The notes: a model not told the origin generated them from the letters alone. DNA of 64,000 nucleotides from Pterois miles (GCA_947000775.1 CAMQGK010000144.1:10767001-10831000); one strand, 5' to 3'. Shown: positions 36,061 through 48,710, counted from the first letter of the stretch. Made by a program: numbers and translations.

Positions 36061-38112
36061 ACGTACATATCGTGACCTCTATTGATGCAGGACTTGAATT
36101 CCAGTACATATGAAAATATATTACATAATCGACTTGGAATCAGAAAGTAGCTCCCTGTAGTCGGTGTAGCTGTGGGAATCAGCCTGTAGGTGTGATTCAC
36201 AACTACCACCCAAATTAGCACCCACCACCCGCCAAATGCGGGTTAACTATTGGCAGTGGCGGATAAAATCGTCAGGACATCCGCCGCTTTGGCAGACAAT
36301 GCTGGGGATGGGAACAGAGAATTGGTTCCTAGTTGTCCAATTCCTTGGCATGTCATGCCTCCGTGACTATTGATTCCTCCTCAGTGCTTCCCAACAGATA
36401 TGCATGCACAATGATGCATATGCACACTGTATTGTGTTTCAGTTTGTTTGGGACCGAAGCCATGACGGAGAGAAAAAAGCACTTAAAAGCATGGCGCTGC
36501 TACTACTAAATCTGAAGGGACACACCCTAATTTTTTCCCTGACATTATGAACAACAAATCTGTGTTAAAATCAGCAGGAGTAGTCGCGCATAGATTTCAA
36601 AAGTGGCACTACTTCTGATCGGCAGACAAAAAACATACTTGCCAGCTACGGTAGCATGAAGTGAAAACAGTTTTAATTTCAGACCCTGCACACCGATAAC
36701 TCACCATTACAGGGTCACACTGGTTGACTTTTTGTGGCGCTCTGCACGTTTCATTTCATTTACCCTGTAGCTCTAGCTTGTACATGTGGGGGGAATCTCT
36801 ACCGTGTGCTAAACACAGTATCCCCCAAGAGCCTGTAAATCTGTATAAGCCTGGAATACTTCAAAAACCTCCAAAAGGTCTTGCCTGCTTTGCAGTTTCA
36901 GGGGATGTAATCCTTACAGATGGAAGCATTTTCTGACTATTGATTCAACCTCAAGATATCAGGCAATGGTCACTTCTTGGCAAGCTTTTTGGGCAATATC
37001 CTCAACTGCCTGTATGATAGTGGACAGAAATGTGAGTCATTCGAAGTGTATATTAGGCATTAATACACACTGTTAAGCAAAATCCTCAGAGACAGAGCAT
37101 AGACAATACTCCAAAGTGTACTCCAAAGGGTGTTTTGAACTTTTAAGAGGCACATTGAGGTAATTTGAACTGAAACACCAACTGTGAAAGACTTTTATGT
37201 AGCTCATTCCTCATTAGCACAGCCCATACTGCAGCTTCATAATAAATAGGATTCCTTCCACTCTCCCTCCCTCTCTCCTTAGTTCAACAGTACTGTCTGC
37301 CGGTAAGCAGCAGAAACACCATTTACATGAGCCTCACCCCGAGTGCCTGATTGAAATTCTCACACTGTAATATCAGTCAGCGGAAATGTTTAAGTGCTAT
37401 TCCCTCATCCCATCTGGAATAATAAGCTGCAGTGCTCTCTGGCATTACAGTACTCCCATTCCTCATTTCAGACAGCGTTTCTTACCAGTGGCCATGCGAA
37501 CGTTAAGTTCCCTGGATTCCTAGGTAGTTCGCAGACTCCCTGTTTGCCTGTGACAAACATGGTAATGTGTGACGGCCTCTGGTGCCTTCTAACGCTGAGC
37601 AACTTGCCGTGTTTCATCGAAAACTGCTGTGAGGTGTTTTGTCCTCACAAAGAATTATTTAGCCTCTCTGTCCTTTCTCTGTCTTCATAATAAGCAGTGA
37701 GGTCTTTGAACTGTGGGCATTAAACTAGCCTCTGCACTGAACATGCTGCTCCTCCATTTGTTCTCCTCATCTCTGGAAGCTCTCGGGGAGAGTCTGAATG
37801 CTGTTATGCTTATTATGTAGCGCTCTCATCTCCAAGAGAGGCTGCCTCTATTGAATCACACAGAATGAACCTGAAAACAATTTACTGCTTGATATTCATG
37901 CCCATCTCCCCCTCTCCCTTCTTTATTCCCCAAGCTGTGCAGCTCCACCACTCATCCTCTTGTTTCTTCAAACACCTATTCCATTATATTGTTTCCTTCA
38001 CCATCCTTAATTCCTCCATTCCCCTCTTTGTCTCGCTCACCACCACTCATCCTCTCCCCCCACTCAAACCCCTTATTCATCCGTCCTCAATTTGCTCTCT
38101 TTTCCCCCACAG
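36061..38112. other. intronic sequence up to the ldlrad3 splice acceptor
   Basis: No exon was found here. The last about 200 bp (37900-38112) become pyrimidine-rich and end TTTTCCCCCACAG, a strong polypyrimidine tract and acceptor for the exon at 38113. A MITE-like relic may lie at 36195-36300. Confidence 0.5.
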
Positions 38113-38512
38113 AAGCTCCGGGGCAGGACTTTGTGACGCTGGACTATCGCCTGCGCTACTACCCCAGCATCACCTATGCCGTCATCGGCAGCGCTGTTAT
38201 CTTTGTCCTGGTGGTGGCGTTGCTTGCCTTGGTGCTCCATCACCAGAGGAAGCGGAGTGTCCTGCTGCCTAGAGGTGTGAGAGGGAGCTCACACCACCAT
38301 CACCACCAGCCCCTGCTCCTGTCCCGGCTGGTCATTTTGGACCGGGGTCACATCCATCCCGGCGGTCCAGGTCTTTCCCCCGGGTCCTCCACTGCAGCGG
38401 GCCAGTACACTTCGACTCCTCAGGCACTGCAGCTGCTGTCTGGGACCCTTTACCCCTCCGGACTCTCCATGGACTCACCTCCATCATACTCACAAGCTGT
38501 TCTGGATGTCAG
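38113..38512 (+). CDS. ldlrad3: ldlrad3 penultimate coding exon: stalk, transmembrane helix, proximal cytoplasmic tail
   Basis: LDLRAD3 is a single-pass type I plasma-membrane protein of the LDL-receptor family. The exon starts after TTTTCCCCCACAG and ends before GTGAAAGG. It enters in phase 1 (two bases complete a codon) and leaves in phase 2. It encodes a short stalk, then YYPSITYAVIGSAVIFVLVV and the rest of the membrane helix, then a basic stop-transfer HHQRKR. These match mammalian LDLRAD3 nearly residue for residue. The cytoplasmic part keeps LLLSRLVILD and a first PPxY motif (SPPSYSQAVLD). In LDLRAD3 such motifs recruit Nedd4-family ubiquitin ligases such as Itch. A five-histidine run (SSHHHHHQP) and a Gly/Pro/Ser-rich insert distinguish it from the mammalian tail. 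The extracellular LDL class A repeats are on upstream exons outside the window. Confidence 0.96.
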
Positions 38513-39820
38513 GTGAAAGGAATAATGATTCTAAGAGCTGTATTGGCATTTTCATCTTTTGGTCTGTATCTATAAAGTTAGCGTTGCACTGTAACCCACT
38601 TCTAAAGCAGAAATAGTAATGCTAAAAGATTTCTCCCTTGCAAAGTATAATCTAATTTAGTATATAATTTTAATACATTATAATAAAACTGTAATTTAAT
38701 TTTCCTGTAAGCTCATTTTTCTCATGCAGTTAATTTTCATACACACAGACTAAATCTGCTGTAAAGGATGCAATCAGAGATATCCATCAGCACCTGTCTC
38801 AGTGGGGCGCTTATGTGATTTTGCATTTAAACCTGCAGTAGGCAGAATGTTTTTGGCATCGTTGGGCAAAAAATCCATATTAACCCTTCAGCGTATTGTA
38901 ATTCAAGTGTTCTGAGAGAAAACTAGACTTCTGCACCTCCTCGTGTCTCTGTTTTCAGGCTTTAAAAAAATCTAGCCCGTAAGAGGAGACTTTGGCCAAT
39001 CACAGGTCATTTTAGAGAGAGACCGTTCGTATTGGCTTTTCATTCAATAGAGAAGTTATTAATCACTCGCAAATTCTGATCAAACAGTCAAGCTAGGGCA
39101 GCGCTGATGAAATATGAATCAATATTATGTTACTCTAATGCCGATTTCCCACCTCAGATGTTTTCAGAAACGTCTTGTAGTTACTGTTTAGCTGTTAAAT
39201 GAGAAAGTTTGCTTTGTATTTCCTCAACTGATCTCTACATGGCTGACAGGTCACAAACCTTCTCATTTTATAGCCAAACAGTAATTACAAGATGTTTCTG
39301 AAAACATCTGAGGTGGGAAATTGTCATTACAGTAACAGAATATTCATTCATATTTGATCAGCGCTGCCTAGTTTGACCATTTGATCGGCATTTGCGAGTG
39401 ATTGACAGCTGCTCAGACACGGCAAGCTCCATCTTAGCTCTGATTGGTTGTTTTTCTCCGGTCTGTGAAATCTTGCAGACGCCGTTATGAGCACCGGAGG
39501 ACACAGAGGCACATGATATAGTGACTGTTTTATAAAAATAACTCTGTGACACATTCAGTACTATTGAGTATTATACAATAAATGATTATACAGAGGATTG
39601 TTACTGTTTAAAAATCTGATCATGAATTATTCAAATAAACACAGAAATGTAGTGAATATTGTTGTCACTTGATCACTTCGCCACCAGCTTGAGAATGACT
39701 CAGGGTGTACATCTTTAATCTTTGTTAGCTGCTGGTCCCTGTCAACAAAACAAAATCATAGTACAGTCCTTATTTAATAGCTCATGATTCTGACATCTGT
39801 TTCTTATGTTTTTCCCCTAG
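38513..39820 (+). other. ldlrad3: ldlrad3 last intron (GT-AG, 1308 bp)
   Basis: It begins GTGAAAGG and ends TTTTCCCCTAG. About half of it is a MITE with a large palindromic core (38827-39543). Phase 2: AG from the upstream exon joins T of the next exon to make a Ser codon. Confidence 0.93.
38827..39543. mobile_element. MITE with about 150-bp palindromic arms
   Basis: It begins AACCTGCAGTAGGCAGAATG, with CCAATCACAGGTCATTTTAG downstream. The right part carries GCTCTGATTGGTTG and TTTTATAAAAATAACT, the usual right side of this dispersed fish family; the right terminus itself is not clear. The core is an inverted repeat: left arm 39061-39211, right arm 39254-39403, loop of about 42 bp. Confidence 0.78.
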
Positions 39821-40025
39821 TCGGCCTCCCTGGTTTGATCTCCCTCCTCCCCCATACCTCTCAGATGGAGAGCTTCCATCAGAGGGTGAGCTGCCTCAAT
39901 ATGAGGGCCCACAAGACCCTTTGAGCCACCCCAGAGCACATGCATCTGCACCCTCCACACCCAGAACTGTGGCCTCAGGCACGCAGCCAAGTTCGAGCTC
40001 CAGAGAGGAGTCAGACCAGCTGTAG
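39821..40025 (+). CDS. ldlrad3: ldlrad3 last coding exon: distal cytoplasmic tail
   Basis: Preceded by TTTTCCCCTAG, it opens with T completing a Ser codon. It then encodes RPPWFDLPPPPYLSDGE, which corresponds to RPAWYDLPPPPYSSD in mammals and holds the second PPxY motif (PPPY). The remainder is acidic and Ser/Pro-rich (SSSSREESDQL) and ends at TAG (40023-40025). The two exons together encode about 200 residues, a cytoplasmic tail comparable in length to the mammalian one. Spacing between the two PPxY motifs (about 18 residues across the junction) is conserved, which argues that this is the functional gene and not a retrocopy; the intron between them confirms that. Confidence 0.95.
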
Positions 40026-42083
40026 CCTCGCTCTTAGTACAATTAGTTAGAGCTCTGCAGGACTGAAGGACCAGGCTGCAGGGCCACGAGGCCCAGGACA
40101 GTCCACAGCAAAGACCTGCTGAGGAGAATCAACAAGGACTAAGAGACTGTAGACTAAATGGTGTCTTTAACTCGTTGCCTACATGTCAGCTTACTGAAAC
40201 ACTGGACTGAGACAAGCTCGTAGTGCTAGCCGGATCTTGTATGCTGGCTCCCCCTGCTGTGGTCTTCGCTCCACTACACCTTAACCAGTTACACATCCAT
40301 TCATTTCTCATCCCGTCAGTTGAATTGTGCTCCCCTTGAAGAAATACAGTGTATTATACCCACCAGTCACCACATTTTGCATCTCTAAAGAAGTGGGAGT
40401 TCATTCATGACGTGGCACCGGAAAAGATCATTGTATAGTCATGATAAAGTGGTGCAATTCTCACACTTTGGCAGCAGATAAATTCGGTACTATTGAGGAT
40501 TACTGCTACATTTGATGATTTACTGTACTTAGATAATTTCATCAATGACATTTTCCGAAGCCTTATTCTTACTGAAGTTGATACACTTTTTAGAGTAAGT
40601 CAAAATGAAGATGATACAGTAGTGTACAGTGTCATTTTTTTAACGGTTTAACAGAAACACTTTTTTCAGAGATGATGTGAACACTGACCTGATAATATGG
40701 CTACATTGGACTAGTTGTACTATAAATTAACATTTTGTAACTTCTTATGGTGATACTTCAAACTAAACTCACATTAGCAAAGTGTTTCTGCTGAGTTGTT
40801 GAGAAAAATGTAAGAGATATATCTAGATGAGCAGTGGAGGTCTTGAGCTTTTTCACAATATGTTCCATACTATTTCTTGTTGTCATTTGGTTAAATTCAT
40901 GTTAAAATGTGAAAAGGACCATTATTATTATTATTATTTAAATAATGCTCAGTAGCATCGCTATATATACATAAGTATATTGTATACCCTTACCAATTGA
41001 GTTGAATACATCATTCCTCTAAGCAAAAGAATCACCTCCGTTGGCAAAGATAACTTTTTATTACATTTCTGTTTGAAGACCAATAACATTTTTATATAAA
41101 AAAAATCCAGATTACTTGTTGAGGCCTTCTTGTGTGCCAGTTTGGCCCTTAGTGCCTTTGCTTGTGATATGTTTGTGGGCACAAATCACCTTTAGAACCG
41201 CTAAAAACAACAGCCTTGTAAGCTGACATGACAACATACATTTACAAATATCATGTCTATGATCAGATTGTTCAAATTTTGCTTGAGTTTTTATTTTGTG
41301 TACCTAACGCTGTCATTCTGGAAAATCATCATCAGTAGTTTTAGACAATGACCATCAAATCCACATCTGAAGGATCTGTTATTATAAATTTACTTTGTCT
41401 TTTGACCTGTGTTTGTTCATTTGAAAGTGTTCAACACTTTACATATAAAATAAGGTAAGTAAAGAAGTCTATTTAAAAGTAGAGTTTAAAGTGAGATATG
41501 AAATATGTAAATGTAGTTGAGCTTTTCATCTTTCTTTTCCTCCAGAGCCAGCAGCAATGATGCAGGCACAAGAAAAACAATCAAACCAAAGATAATCATT
41601 AACTTTAACCCAAGGATATCACCTACGAAAGAAATGATTATATGTGTCACAACAACTATTTGTACTTTTATTGTATTAAAATGTGCAAAGATTTATTGAG
41701 TAAAACAGAATTCATGTTATTTGCTGTAATACTGGAAAGCAATTCTCAGGACAAAATTTAAACCAGTCTGTTCTGTTGTTTATATGTTGGTTTTGTTTTA
41801 AGGAATGTTTTTCCTATTTTTCTGATCTAATCTTATGAGGTTAGTTATTTTCAAATTTGTGACGTTGCCATCGTGATCTTTTTATCCCTTGTATTCTGTA
41901 CATTGAAAGTAATATAAAATTCTGACTCAGATCTAATGTGTATGAGTCTTTTTGGAGATCTAAAATTACATTTTCTGAGCAACTTAATCTTGTCAAAATA
42001 TATTTATTGCAAAGTCTGGAGCTTTACGGCCAGCCTGTGCCCCAGACAGACAAACCTTATATAACAGATCCTCACATAATAAA
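40026..42083 (+). other. ldlrad3: probable ldlrad3 3' UTR
   Basis: No further exon. The sequence is AT-rich with an ATT-repeat at 40924-40939. Candidate polyadenylation signals are AATATAAAA at about 41911 and AATAAA at 42078-42083. Which is used cannot be told from the sequence, so the 3' limit is approximate. Confidence 0.45.
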
Positions 42084-42349
42084 GATTTAGTTGCAGGAAT
42101 GCCATCTGAGTTTATACTGTGGGCAGAGAAAATGAAACCCTCTCTGGTGGAAGCATCCAGATCTCTTACTTTAGAAAATGTACCATACAGTGTAAAAATA
42201 CTCATACAAACTCATGCATTTTTTTCACCTAATGCTTGGATTTAATTCAAATTGTACTATTATTGCACCAATATCTGCCCTACACTCCAAAGCAATCTAA
42301 ATATCAAAATATGTATTTATGTTAACACTAGACCCTAGAGGTTTTTAAA

Positions 42350-42387
42350 TACACATAGAGACAGACAACATATAGACAGACAACTAG
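42350..42387. mobile_element. short relic of the CCATCC-type interspersed repeat
   Basis: CACATAGAGACAGACAACAT followed by ATAGACAGACAAC matches the middle of the full-length element at 58751-59126 (CACATAGAGACAGACAACAT at 58872-58891). What follows, TAGAGTCT, corresponds to a position about 45 bp further on, so a piece is deleted. Confidence 0.5.
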
Positions 42388-42399
42388 AGTCTCCAAAAG

Positions 42400-42605
42400 G
42401 AGAATGGGAACCAGAGCCTTCGGCTATCAAGCTCCTCTTCTGTAGAACCAGCTCCCAGTTTCAGGCAGACACCCTCTCCACATTTAAGCATAGGTTTATG
42501 ACTTTCCTCTTTGATAGCGCTTATACTTAGGGCTGGCCAAAGGCTGCCTTGGACCAGCCCCTAATTATGCTGCTATAGGCCTAGAGGTGCTAGCACTCAA
42601 AATAT
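42400..42605 (+). mobile_element. L2-type LINE 3' fragment
   Basis: GGGAACCAGAGCCTTCGGCT, AACCAGCTCCCAGTTTCAGG and TTTATGACTTTCCTCTTTGA correspond to the degenerate C-terminal end of an L2-clade reverse transcriptase frame and the start of its 3' UTR. It ends near TATGCTGCTATAGGCCTAG, a characteristic phrase of these fish LINEs. It is broken by stops. Confidence 0.75.
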
Positions 42606-43299
42606 GTAAAATTAATTAAACTTATCTCCTACCACATTTTTTGGTCAATTGACACCAAACTTGCAAAGCTAGGTCTTCAGACTGTCCTCCAAAATTTAGC
42701 CAGAAAAACTGAGCCCACAGTGCATTAAAACGTTTTAGTGTAAAGAGTACTGTACACAGCTACTGCAAATTCTCACTATACAAAGCCCCAATGTTTATGA
42801 AAATAAATGGCAAAATTTTGAGGTCATGGTAGATGTAGTGTGATAAATTTCAGAGTTTTATATTAAAAACTGCATTTTTGACAATATTTTTTAATTCTAT
42901 TCTTATGTAAACCATTGCAGTCAGTGGAAATAAAGCATCTGTTTAAGGAGTCAGTTATGGAGCAAACAATCTTAGTCCAAATTAATTACAAACATTTCTA
43001 TATTGTCTAGGTGAAGTACGCAAATTCTCCAAATTTTGTCTTGATAATTTTACTTTTTTAAATCTGCCTTTACATGCAACCCCAAGTGTGAAGTTATAGT
43101 GTAAAGTAGTGGATAGTGACTTGGCCTTGGTACGTTAGGTTGTGAGGTCATGAGGCAGAAAACTGAGTGAGGCTGAACAAACATGCTAATTCCTTAAAGG
43201 TGTAATGTAATCCAGTCCTGTATTTCTCATTGGTCTTCCTCTTCTTCCTTTTTTCATCTTCCTTTCTCTTCTTCCTCCTCCTTCTTCTTCCTCCTCAAA
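42606..43299. other. non-coding sequence, pyrimidine tract at right end
   Basis: No gene. Positions 43234-43296 are nearly pure pyrimidine (CTTCTTCCTCC repeats) and directly precede an exon-like open frame. Confidence 0.4.
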
Positions 43300-43431
43300 A
43301 TGCCCTGCTCTGACTCACAGCTGTGTAGCAGCTATATTTGCTGCATGGCCTCAATTGATGACATCTGGGAAGAAGACGAACATTATACAGACCAACTGAG
43401 AGAACATCTCTGTGCTGAAAGTCTGAGGTAG
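43300..43431 (+). CDS. exon-like short open frame, unidentified
   Basis: I do not recognise this. An ATG at 43300 opens a 43-codon frame. After TGACTCACAG (possible acceptor) the sequence 43321-43427 is open and protein-like: SSYICCMASIDDIWEEDEHY, then TDQLREHLCAESLR. It is then followed by GTAGGATT (possible donor, also a TAG stop in frame). The composition is mixed and acidic, unlike the repeat-driven frames elsewhere. It could be an internal or terminal exon of an unknown gene, an alternative ldlrad3 3' exon or chance. No partner exon is visible, because the satellite array begins 240 bp downstream. Confidence 0.25.
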   Translation: MPCSDSQLCSSYICCMASIDDIWEEDEHYTDQLREHLCAESLR

Positions 43432-46400
43432 GATTCATTACCAGCCATGTGCATTATGTTTATTGTTGTTGAATACTGAAAGCGTACAAAAAACTTGAAT
43501 TCAGTGGCCTCTTTAGCTTTGTTATATACTTCTTGAAAATTCATGAAATTATAAGACATGGACATTAAGACATCCTTTAGTGTGATTTACACTTCCTGAG
43601 AATTATCTCTACTGTTCAAAACTTCAGAATACCTGAAGCTGACATTACAGCCAATTTAAGGAGCCCATTTTAAAAGTCATTGTATAGTATGTCATAAAAG
43701 AGTCTTAAAAATGCCATAAAAACTTCAATATGCCTTGAAAATTTCATAACAATGTCATAGTATGGTAGTCCATAAAAATGTCATGAAAAGGTCAGTGTAC
43801 CATGAAAAAAAATCATGATAAAGTTTGTCAGAAAAAAAGTCATAGTGTAGTATTGTACTGTTTGTCTGTCATTAACGAAAAAGTCATAGTATAGTATCCT
43901 AGAAAAAGTCAGTGTCGTATGTCAAAAATACTGCAGGAAATACCATAAAATGTCACGAAAATACTATAGTATATTGTGATCAAAAAAGAAAAAAAATGCC
44001 ATAGCTTTCACTGTGCTGAAAATGTACTGTATGTTGAAACATATTTTGAAAAATATCATAGCATAGAACAGCATATCAAAAAAATATCATTAGAAAGTCA
44101 TGTGATCATATCATCAGTCATATGTCTGAAAAAATTCAAAGTATAGTATGTCGAAAAAAGTCATATTATAGTATGTCCAAAAATAAAAGTCATAGTATAG
44201 TAGGTAGAAAGAAGTCATAGCATAGTATGTAAAAAAAAAAAGTCAAGGTATAACATGTCGAAAATAGTCATAGTATAGTAAATCAAAAAATGCTGTACTA
44301 TAGTATGTTGACAAAATTCATACTATAGTATGTTAAAAAGGCATAGTATAGTATGTTGAAGAAATAAGTCATACTATAGGATGTTGAAAAAATAAAAGTT
44401 ATAGAATAGTATATTAAAAAAAGTCAGCATAGTATGTCAATAAAACTCATATTATGTTGAAAAAAGTCATAGTATACTATTTCAAAAAAGTCATAGTGTT
44501 GTATGTTTCAAAAATAAAAGTTATAGAATAGTATGTCAAAAAAAGTCATCGTAGAGTATGTCAAAAAAAGTCATACATAGTATGTTAAAAAAGGCATAGT
44601 ATAGTATGTCAATAAATTTCATGAAAAAACTCAGGCAAGTATGTCGAAAAAAGTCATTGTATAGTATGATGAAAAATTTAATGAAAAAGGTCATAATACA
44701 GTATGATGAAAAAAGTCAGTATAGTATGTCGAAAAATTTCATGAAAAAAGTCATAGTATAGTATGATGATAATTTTCAGGTAATAGTATAGTATACTAGT
44801 ATAGTTTGTTGTAAAAAGTCATAGTATAGTATGTCAAAAAATTTCATGGAAAAAGTCATAGTATAGTATGTTGAAAAAAGTCATGGTATGTAAAAAAAAC
44901 TTCATGAAAAAAGTCATAGTATAGTTTTTGAAAAAAGTCAGTATGGAAAAATATATGGAATATATAATATGGAAAAATTCCACAGTATGTGGAAAAATTT
45001 CATAAAAAAAGTCCTATTATATTATGTTGAAAATTTTCAGGAAAAAAGTCATAGTATAGTATGTCAGAAATTTTCAGGAAAAAAAGGCATAATATAATAT
45101 GATGAAAAAAGTCATAGTATAGTATGTTGAAAATGTTAAGGAAAAAAGTCACAATATAGTATGATGAAAAAAGTCAGTCAAAGTATAGTATGGTGATAAA
45201 TTTCATGAAAAAAGTCATAGTATAGTATGTCGAAAAATTTCATGAAAAAAGGCCGTATAGTATGTTGAAAAAAGTCATAGTACAGTATGTCGAAAATTAT
45301 CATGAAAAAAGTCATAGTATACTATGATGGAAAATTTCATGAAAAAAGTCATAGTATAGTATGTCAAAAATTTTTAATGAAAATAGTCATAGTATAGTAT
45401 GTCGAAAAATTTCAAGCTAAAAGTCATAGTATAGTATGTCGACAAATTTCATGAAAAAAGTCAGTATAGTATGTCGAAAAATTTCATGCTAAAAGTCATA
45501 GTATAGTATGTCGACAAATTTCATGAAAAAAGCTATAGTATAGTGTGTCGAAAATTTTCTGGAAAAAAGTCATAGTATAATATTTTGAAAAAATCATAGT
45601 ATAATATGTTGAAAAATGTCATGAAAAAAGTCATTGTATAGTATGTCAAAAAAAATTCATGATAAAAGTCATAGTATATTATGTCGAAAATTTTCTGGAA
45701 AATAGTCATAATATAGTGTGTTGAAAAAAGTTATAGTATAATATATCGCAAATTTTCATAAAAAAAGTCATGGTATAGTATGTAGAAAAATTTCTTGAAA
45801 AAAGTCATAGTATAGTATGTCAACAAATTTCATGTAAAAAGTCATAGTATAGTTTGTAGAAAAAGTCATAGTATAGTATGTTGAAAAATTTCATGAAAGA
45901 ACTCAAAGTCAAATATTTTGAAAAATGTCATAGTATAGTATGTTGAAACATTTCATGAAAACATCATAGTATAGTATGTTGAAAAAAGTCATAGTAAAGT
46001 ATGTCGAAAAATTTAATGATAAAGGTCATAATATAGTATGTTGATGAATTTCATGAAAAAAAGTCATAGTATAGTATGTCGAAATATTTTTGGAAAAAAG
46101 TCATAATATAGTATGTGGAAAATGTTATAGTATAGAATGTAGAAAAATTTAATGAAAAAAGTCATAGTGTAGTATGTCGACAAATTTCGTGAACAAAGTC
46201 ATAGTATAGTATGTTGAAAATTTTCTGGAAAAAAGTCACAGTATAGTTTTAGAAAAAAGTCATAGTGTAGCATGTCAAAAATTTTCATGAAAATAGTCAT
46301 AGTATAGTGTGTTGAAAAATTCATAGTATAGATTGTAGAAAAATTTCATGACAAATCATAATTTACTATGCCGATGATAAAAAAAAATTCATAGTATAGT

Positions 46401-47509
46401 GTGTCAAAAATTTTCATGCAAAAAGCCATTGTATAGTTCGTTCAAAAAAGTCATACTAAAGTATATCGAAAATTTTCTGGAAAAAAGTCATAATATAGTA
46501 TGTTGAAAAAAGTCATAGTATAGATTGTAGAAAAATTTCATAAAAAAAAGTCATAATTTACTCTACCGGTAAATTTCATGGAAAAAGTCATAGTATAGTA
46601 TGGCGAAAAATTTCATGAAAAAAGTCGTATAGTATGGCGAAACATTTCAGGAAAAATGTCATAATATAGTATGATGAAAAAAGTCATAGTACAGTTTGTC
46701 GAAAATTTTCATGAAAATAGTCACAGTATAGTATGTTGAAAAAAGTCATAGTATAGATTGTAGAAAAATTTCATGAAAAAAGTCATAATTTACTATGCCG
46801 ATAAATTTCATGAAAAAAGTCATGATATAGTATGACGATAATTTTCAGGTAAAAAGTCATAGTATAATTTGTTGTAAAAAGTCATGGTACAGTATGTCGA
46901 AAAATTTCATGAAAAAAGTCATAGTGTAGTATGTCGAAAAATTTCATTATAAGAGTCAGAGTATAGTATGTCGACAAATTTCATGAAAAAAGTCACAATA
47001 TAGTTTTTGAAAAAAAGTCATAGTATGGTATGTAGAAAAATTTCATGAAAAAATTAATAGTATATTATAGCGAAAATTTTGAGAAAAAAGTCATAATATA
47101 GTATGATGAAAAAAGTCATAATATAATATGTCAACAAATTTCATGAAAAAAGTCATAGTATAGTATGTCGAAAACTTTCATAAAAAGTCATTGTATAGGA
47201 TGTTGAAAAAATTCATAATATAGATTGTAGAAAAATTTCATCAAAAAGTCATAGTATAGTATGTTGTTAATTTTCATGAAAAGAGTCATACTATAGTATG
47301 TCGACAATTTTCATGAAAAAAGTCATAGTATAGTATGTTGAAAATTTTCATGGAAAGAGTCAGAGTATAGTAGGTCGAGAAATTTCATGAAAAAAGTCAG
47401 TATCACATGTTGAAAAAAGTCACAGTATAGTATGTCGAAAAATTTCATGAAAAAAGTCATAATATAGTATGTTGAAAAACGTCATAGTATAGTATGTAGA
47501 AAAATTTCA

Positions 47510-48710
47510 TGTAAATGTCATAGTATAGTATTTCGACAAATTTCATTTAAAAAGTCATTGTACAGTATGTCAACAATTTTCATGAAAAAAGTCATAGCAT
47601 AGTATGTTGAAGATTTTCATGGAAAGAGTCAGAGTATAGTATGTCGAAAAATTTCATGAAAAAAGTCATAATATAGTATGTTGAAAAACGTCATAGTATA
47701 GTATGTCGAAAATTTTCTGGAAAAAAGTCATAAAGTATGATGAAAAAAGTTATAGTATAGTATATTGACAGATTTCATGAAAAAAGTCATAGTATACTAT
47801 GTTGAAACATTTCATGAAAAAAGTCAAACCACAGTATGTCAAAACTTTTCATGAAAGAGTCGTAGTGTAGTATGTTGAAAAAAAGTCATAGTATAGTATG
47901 TAGTAAAATTTCATGAAAAAAGTCATAGTATAGTGTGTCGAAAAATTTCATGTTAAAAGTCAGAGTATAGTATGTCGACGAATTTCATGAAAAAAGTCAT
48001 ACTATAGTATATCCAAAATTTTCATGTAAAAATTCACAGTATAGTTTTTGAAAAAAGTCATAGTATAGTATGTAGAAAAATTTCATGAAAAAAGTCAGTA
48101 TATTATGTCTAAAATTTTCAGGAAAAAAGTCATAATATAGTATGATGAAAAAAGTCATAGTATAGTATGTCGACAAATTTCATGAATAAAGTCATAGTAT
48201 AGTATGTCGAAAACTTTCATGAAAAAAGTCATTGTATAGGATGTTGAAAAAAGTCATAGTATAGTATGTCGAAAAATTTCATGAAAAAAGTCATAATATA
48301 GTATATTGAAAAACGTCATAGTATAGTATGTAGAAAAATTTCATGTAAATGTCATAGTATAGTATTTCGACAAATTTCATTTAAAAAGACATTTTATAGT
48401 ATGTCAACAATTTTCATGAAAAAAGTCATAGCATAGTATGTTGAAAATTTTCATGGAAAAAGTCAGAGTATAGTATGTCGAAAAATTTCATGAAAAAAGT
48501 CAAAGTATAGTTTTTGAAAAAAGTAATCGTGTAGTATATAGAAAATTTTCTGCAAAAAAGTCATAATAAAGTATGATGAAAAAAGTTATAGTATAGTATA
48601 TCGACAGATTTCATGAAAAAAGTCATAGTATACTATGTTGAAACATTTCATGAAAAAAGTCAAACCACAGTATGTCAAAACTTTTCATGAAAGACTCGTA
48701 GTGTAGTATG
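47510..48710. repeat. 0.84-kb higher-order duplication within the array
   Basis: Distinctive variant strings recur with an offset of about 836 bp. GTCAAACCACAGTATGTCAA is at 47823 and 48659, and GTATTTCGACAAATTTCATT is at about 47528 and 48358. Confidence 0.8.

Noticed and set aside
39348..39554. Two overlapping minus frames of about 65 codons in the last ldlrad3 intron
   Set aside because: They lie in the right arm of the MITE palindrome and have no independent support.
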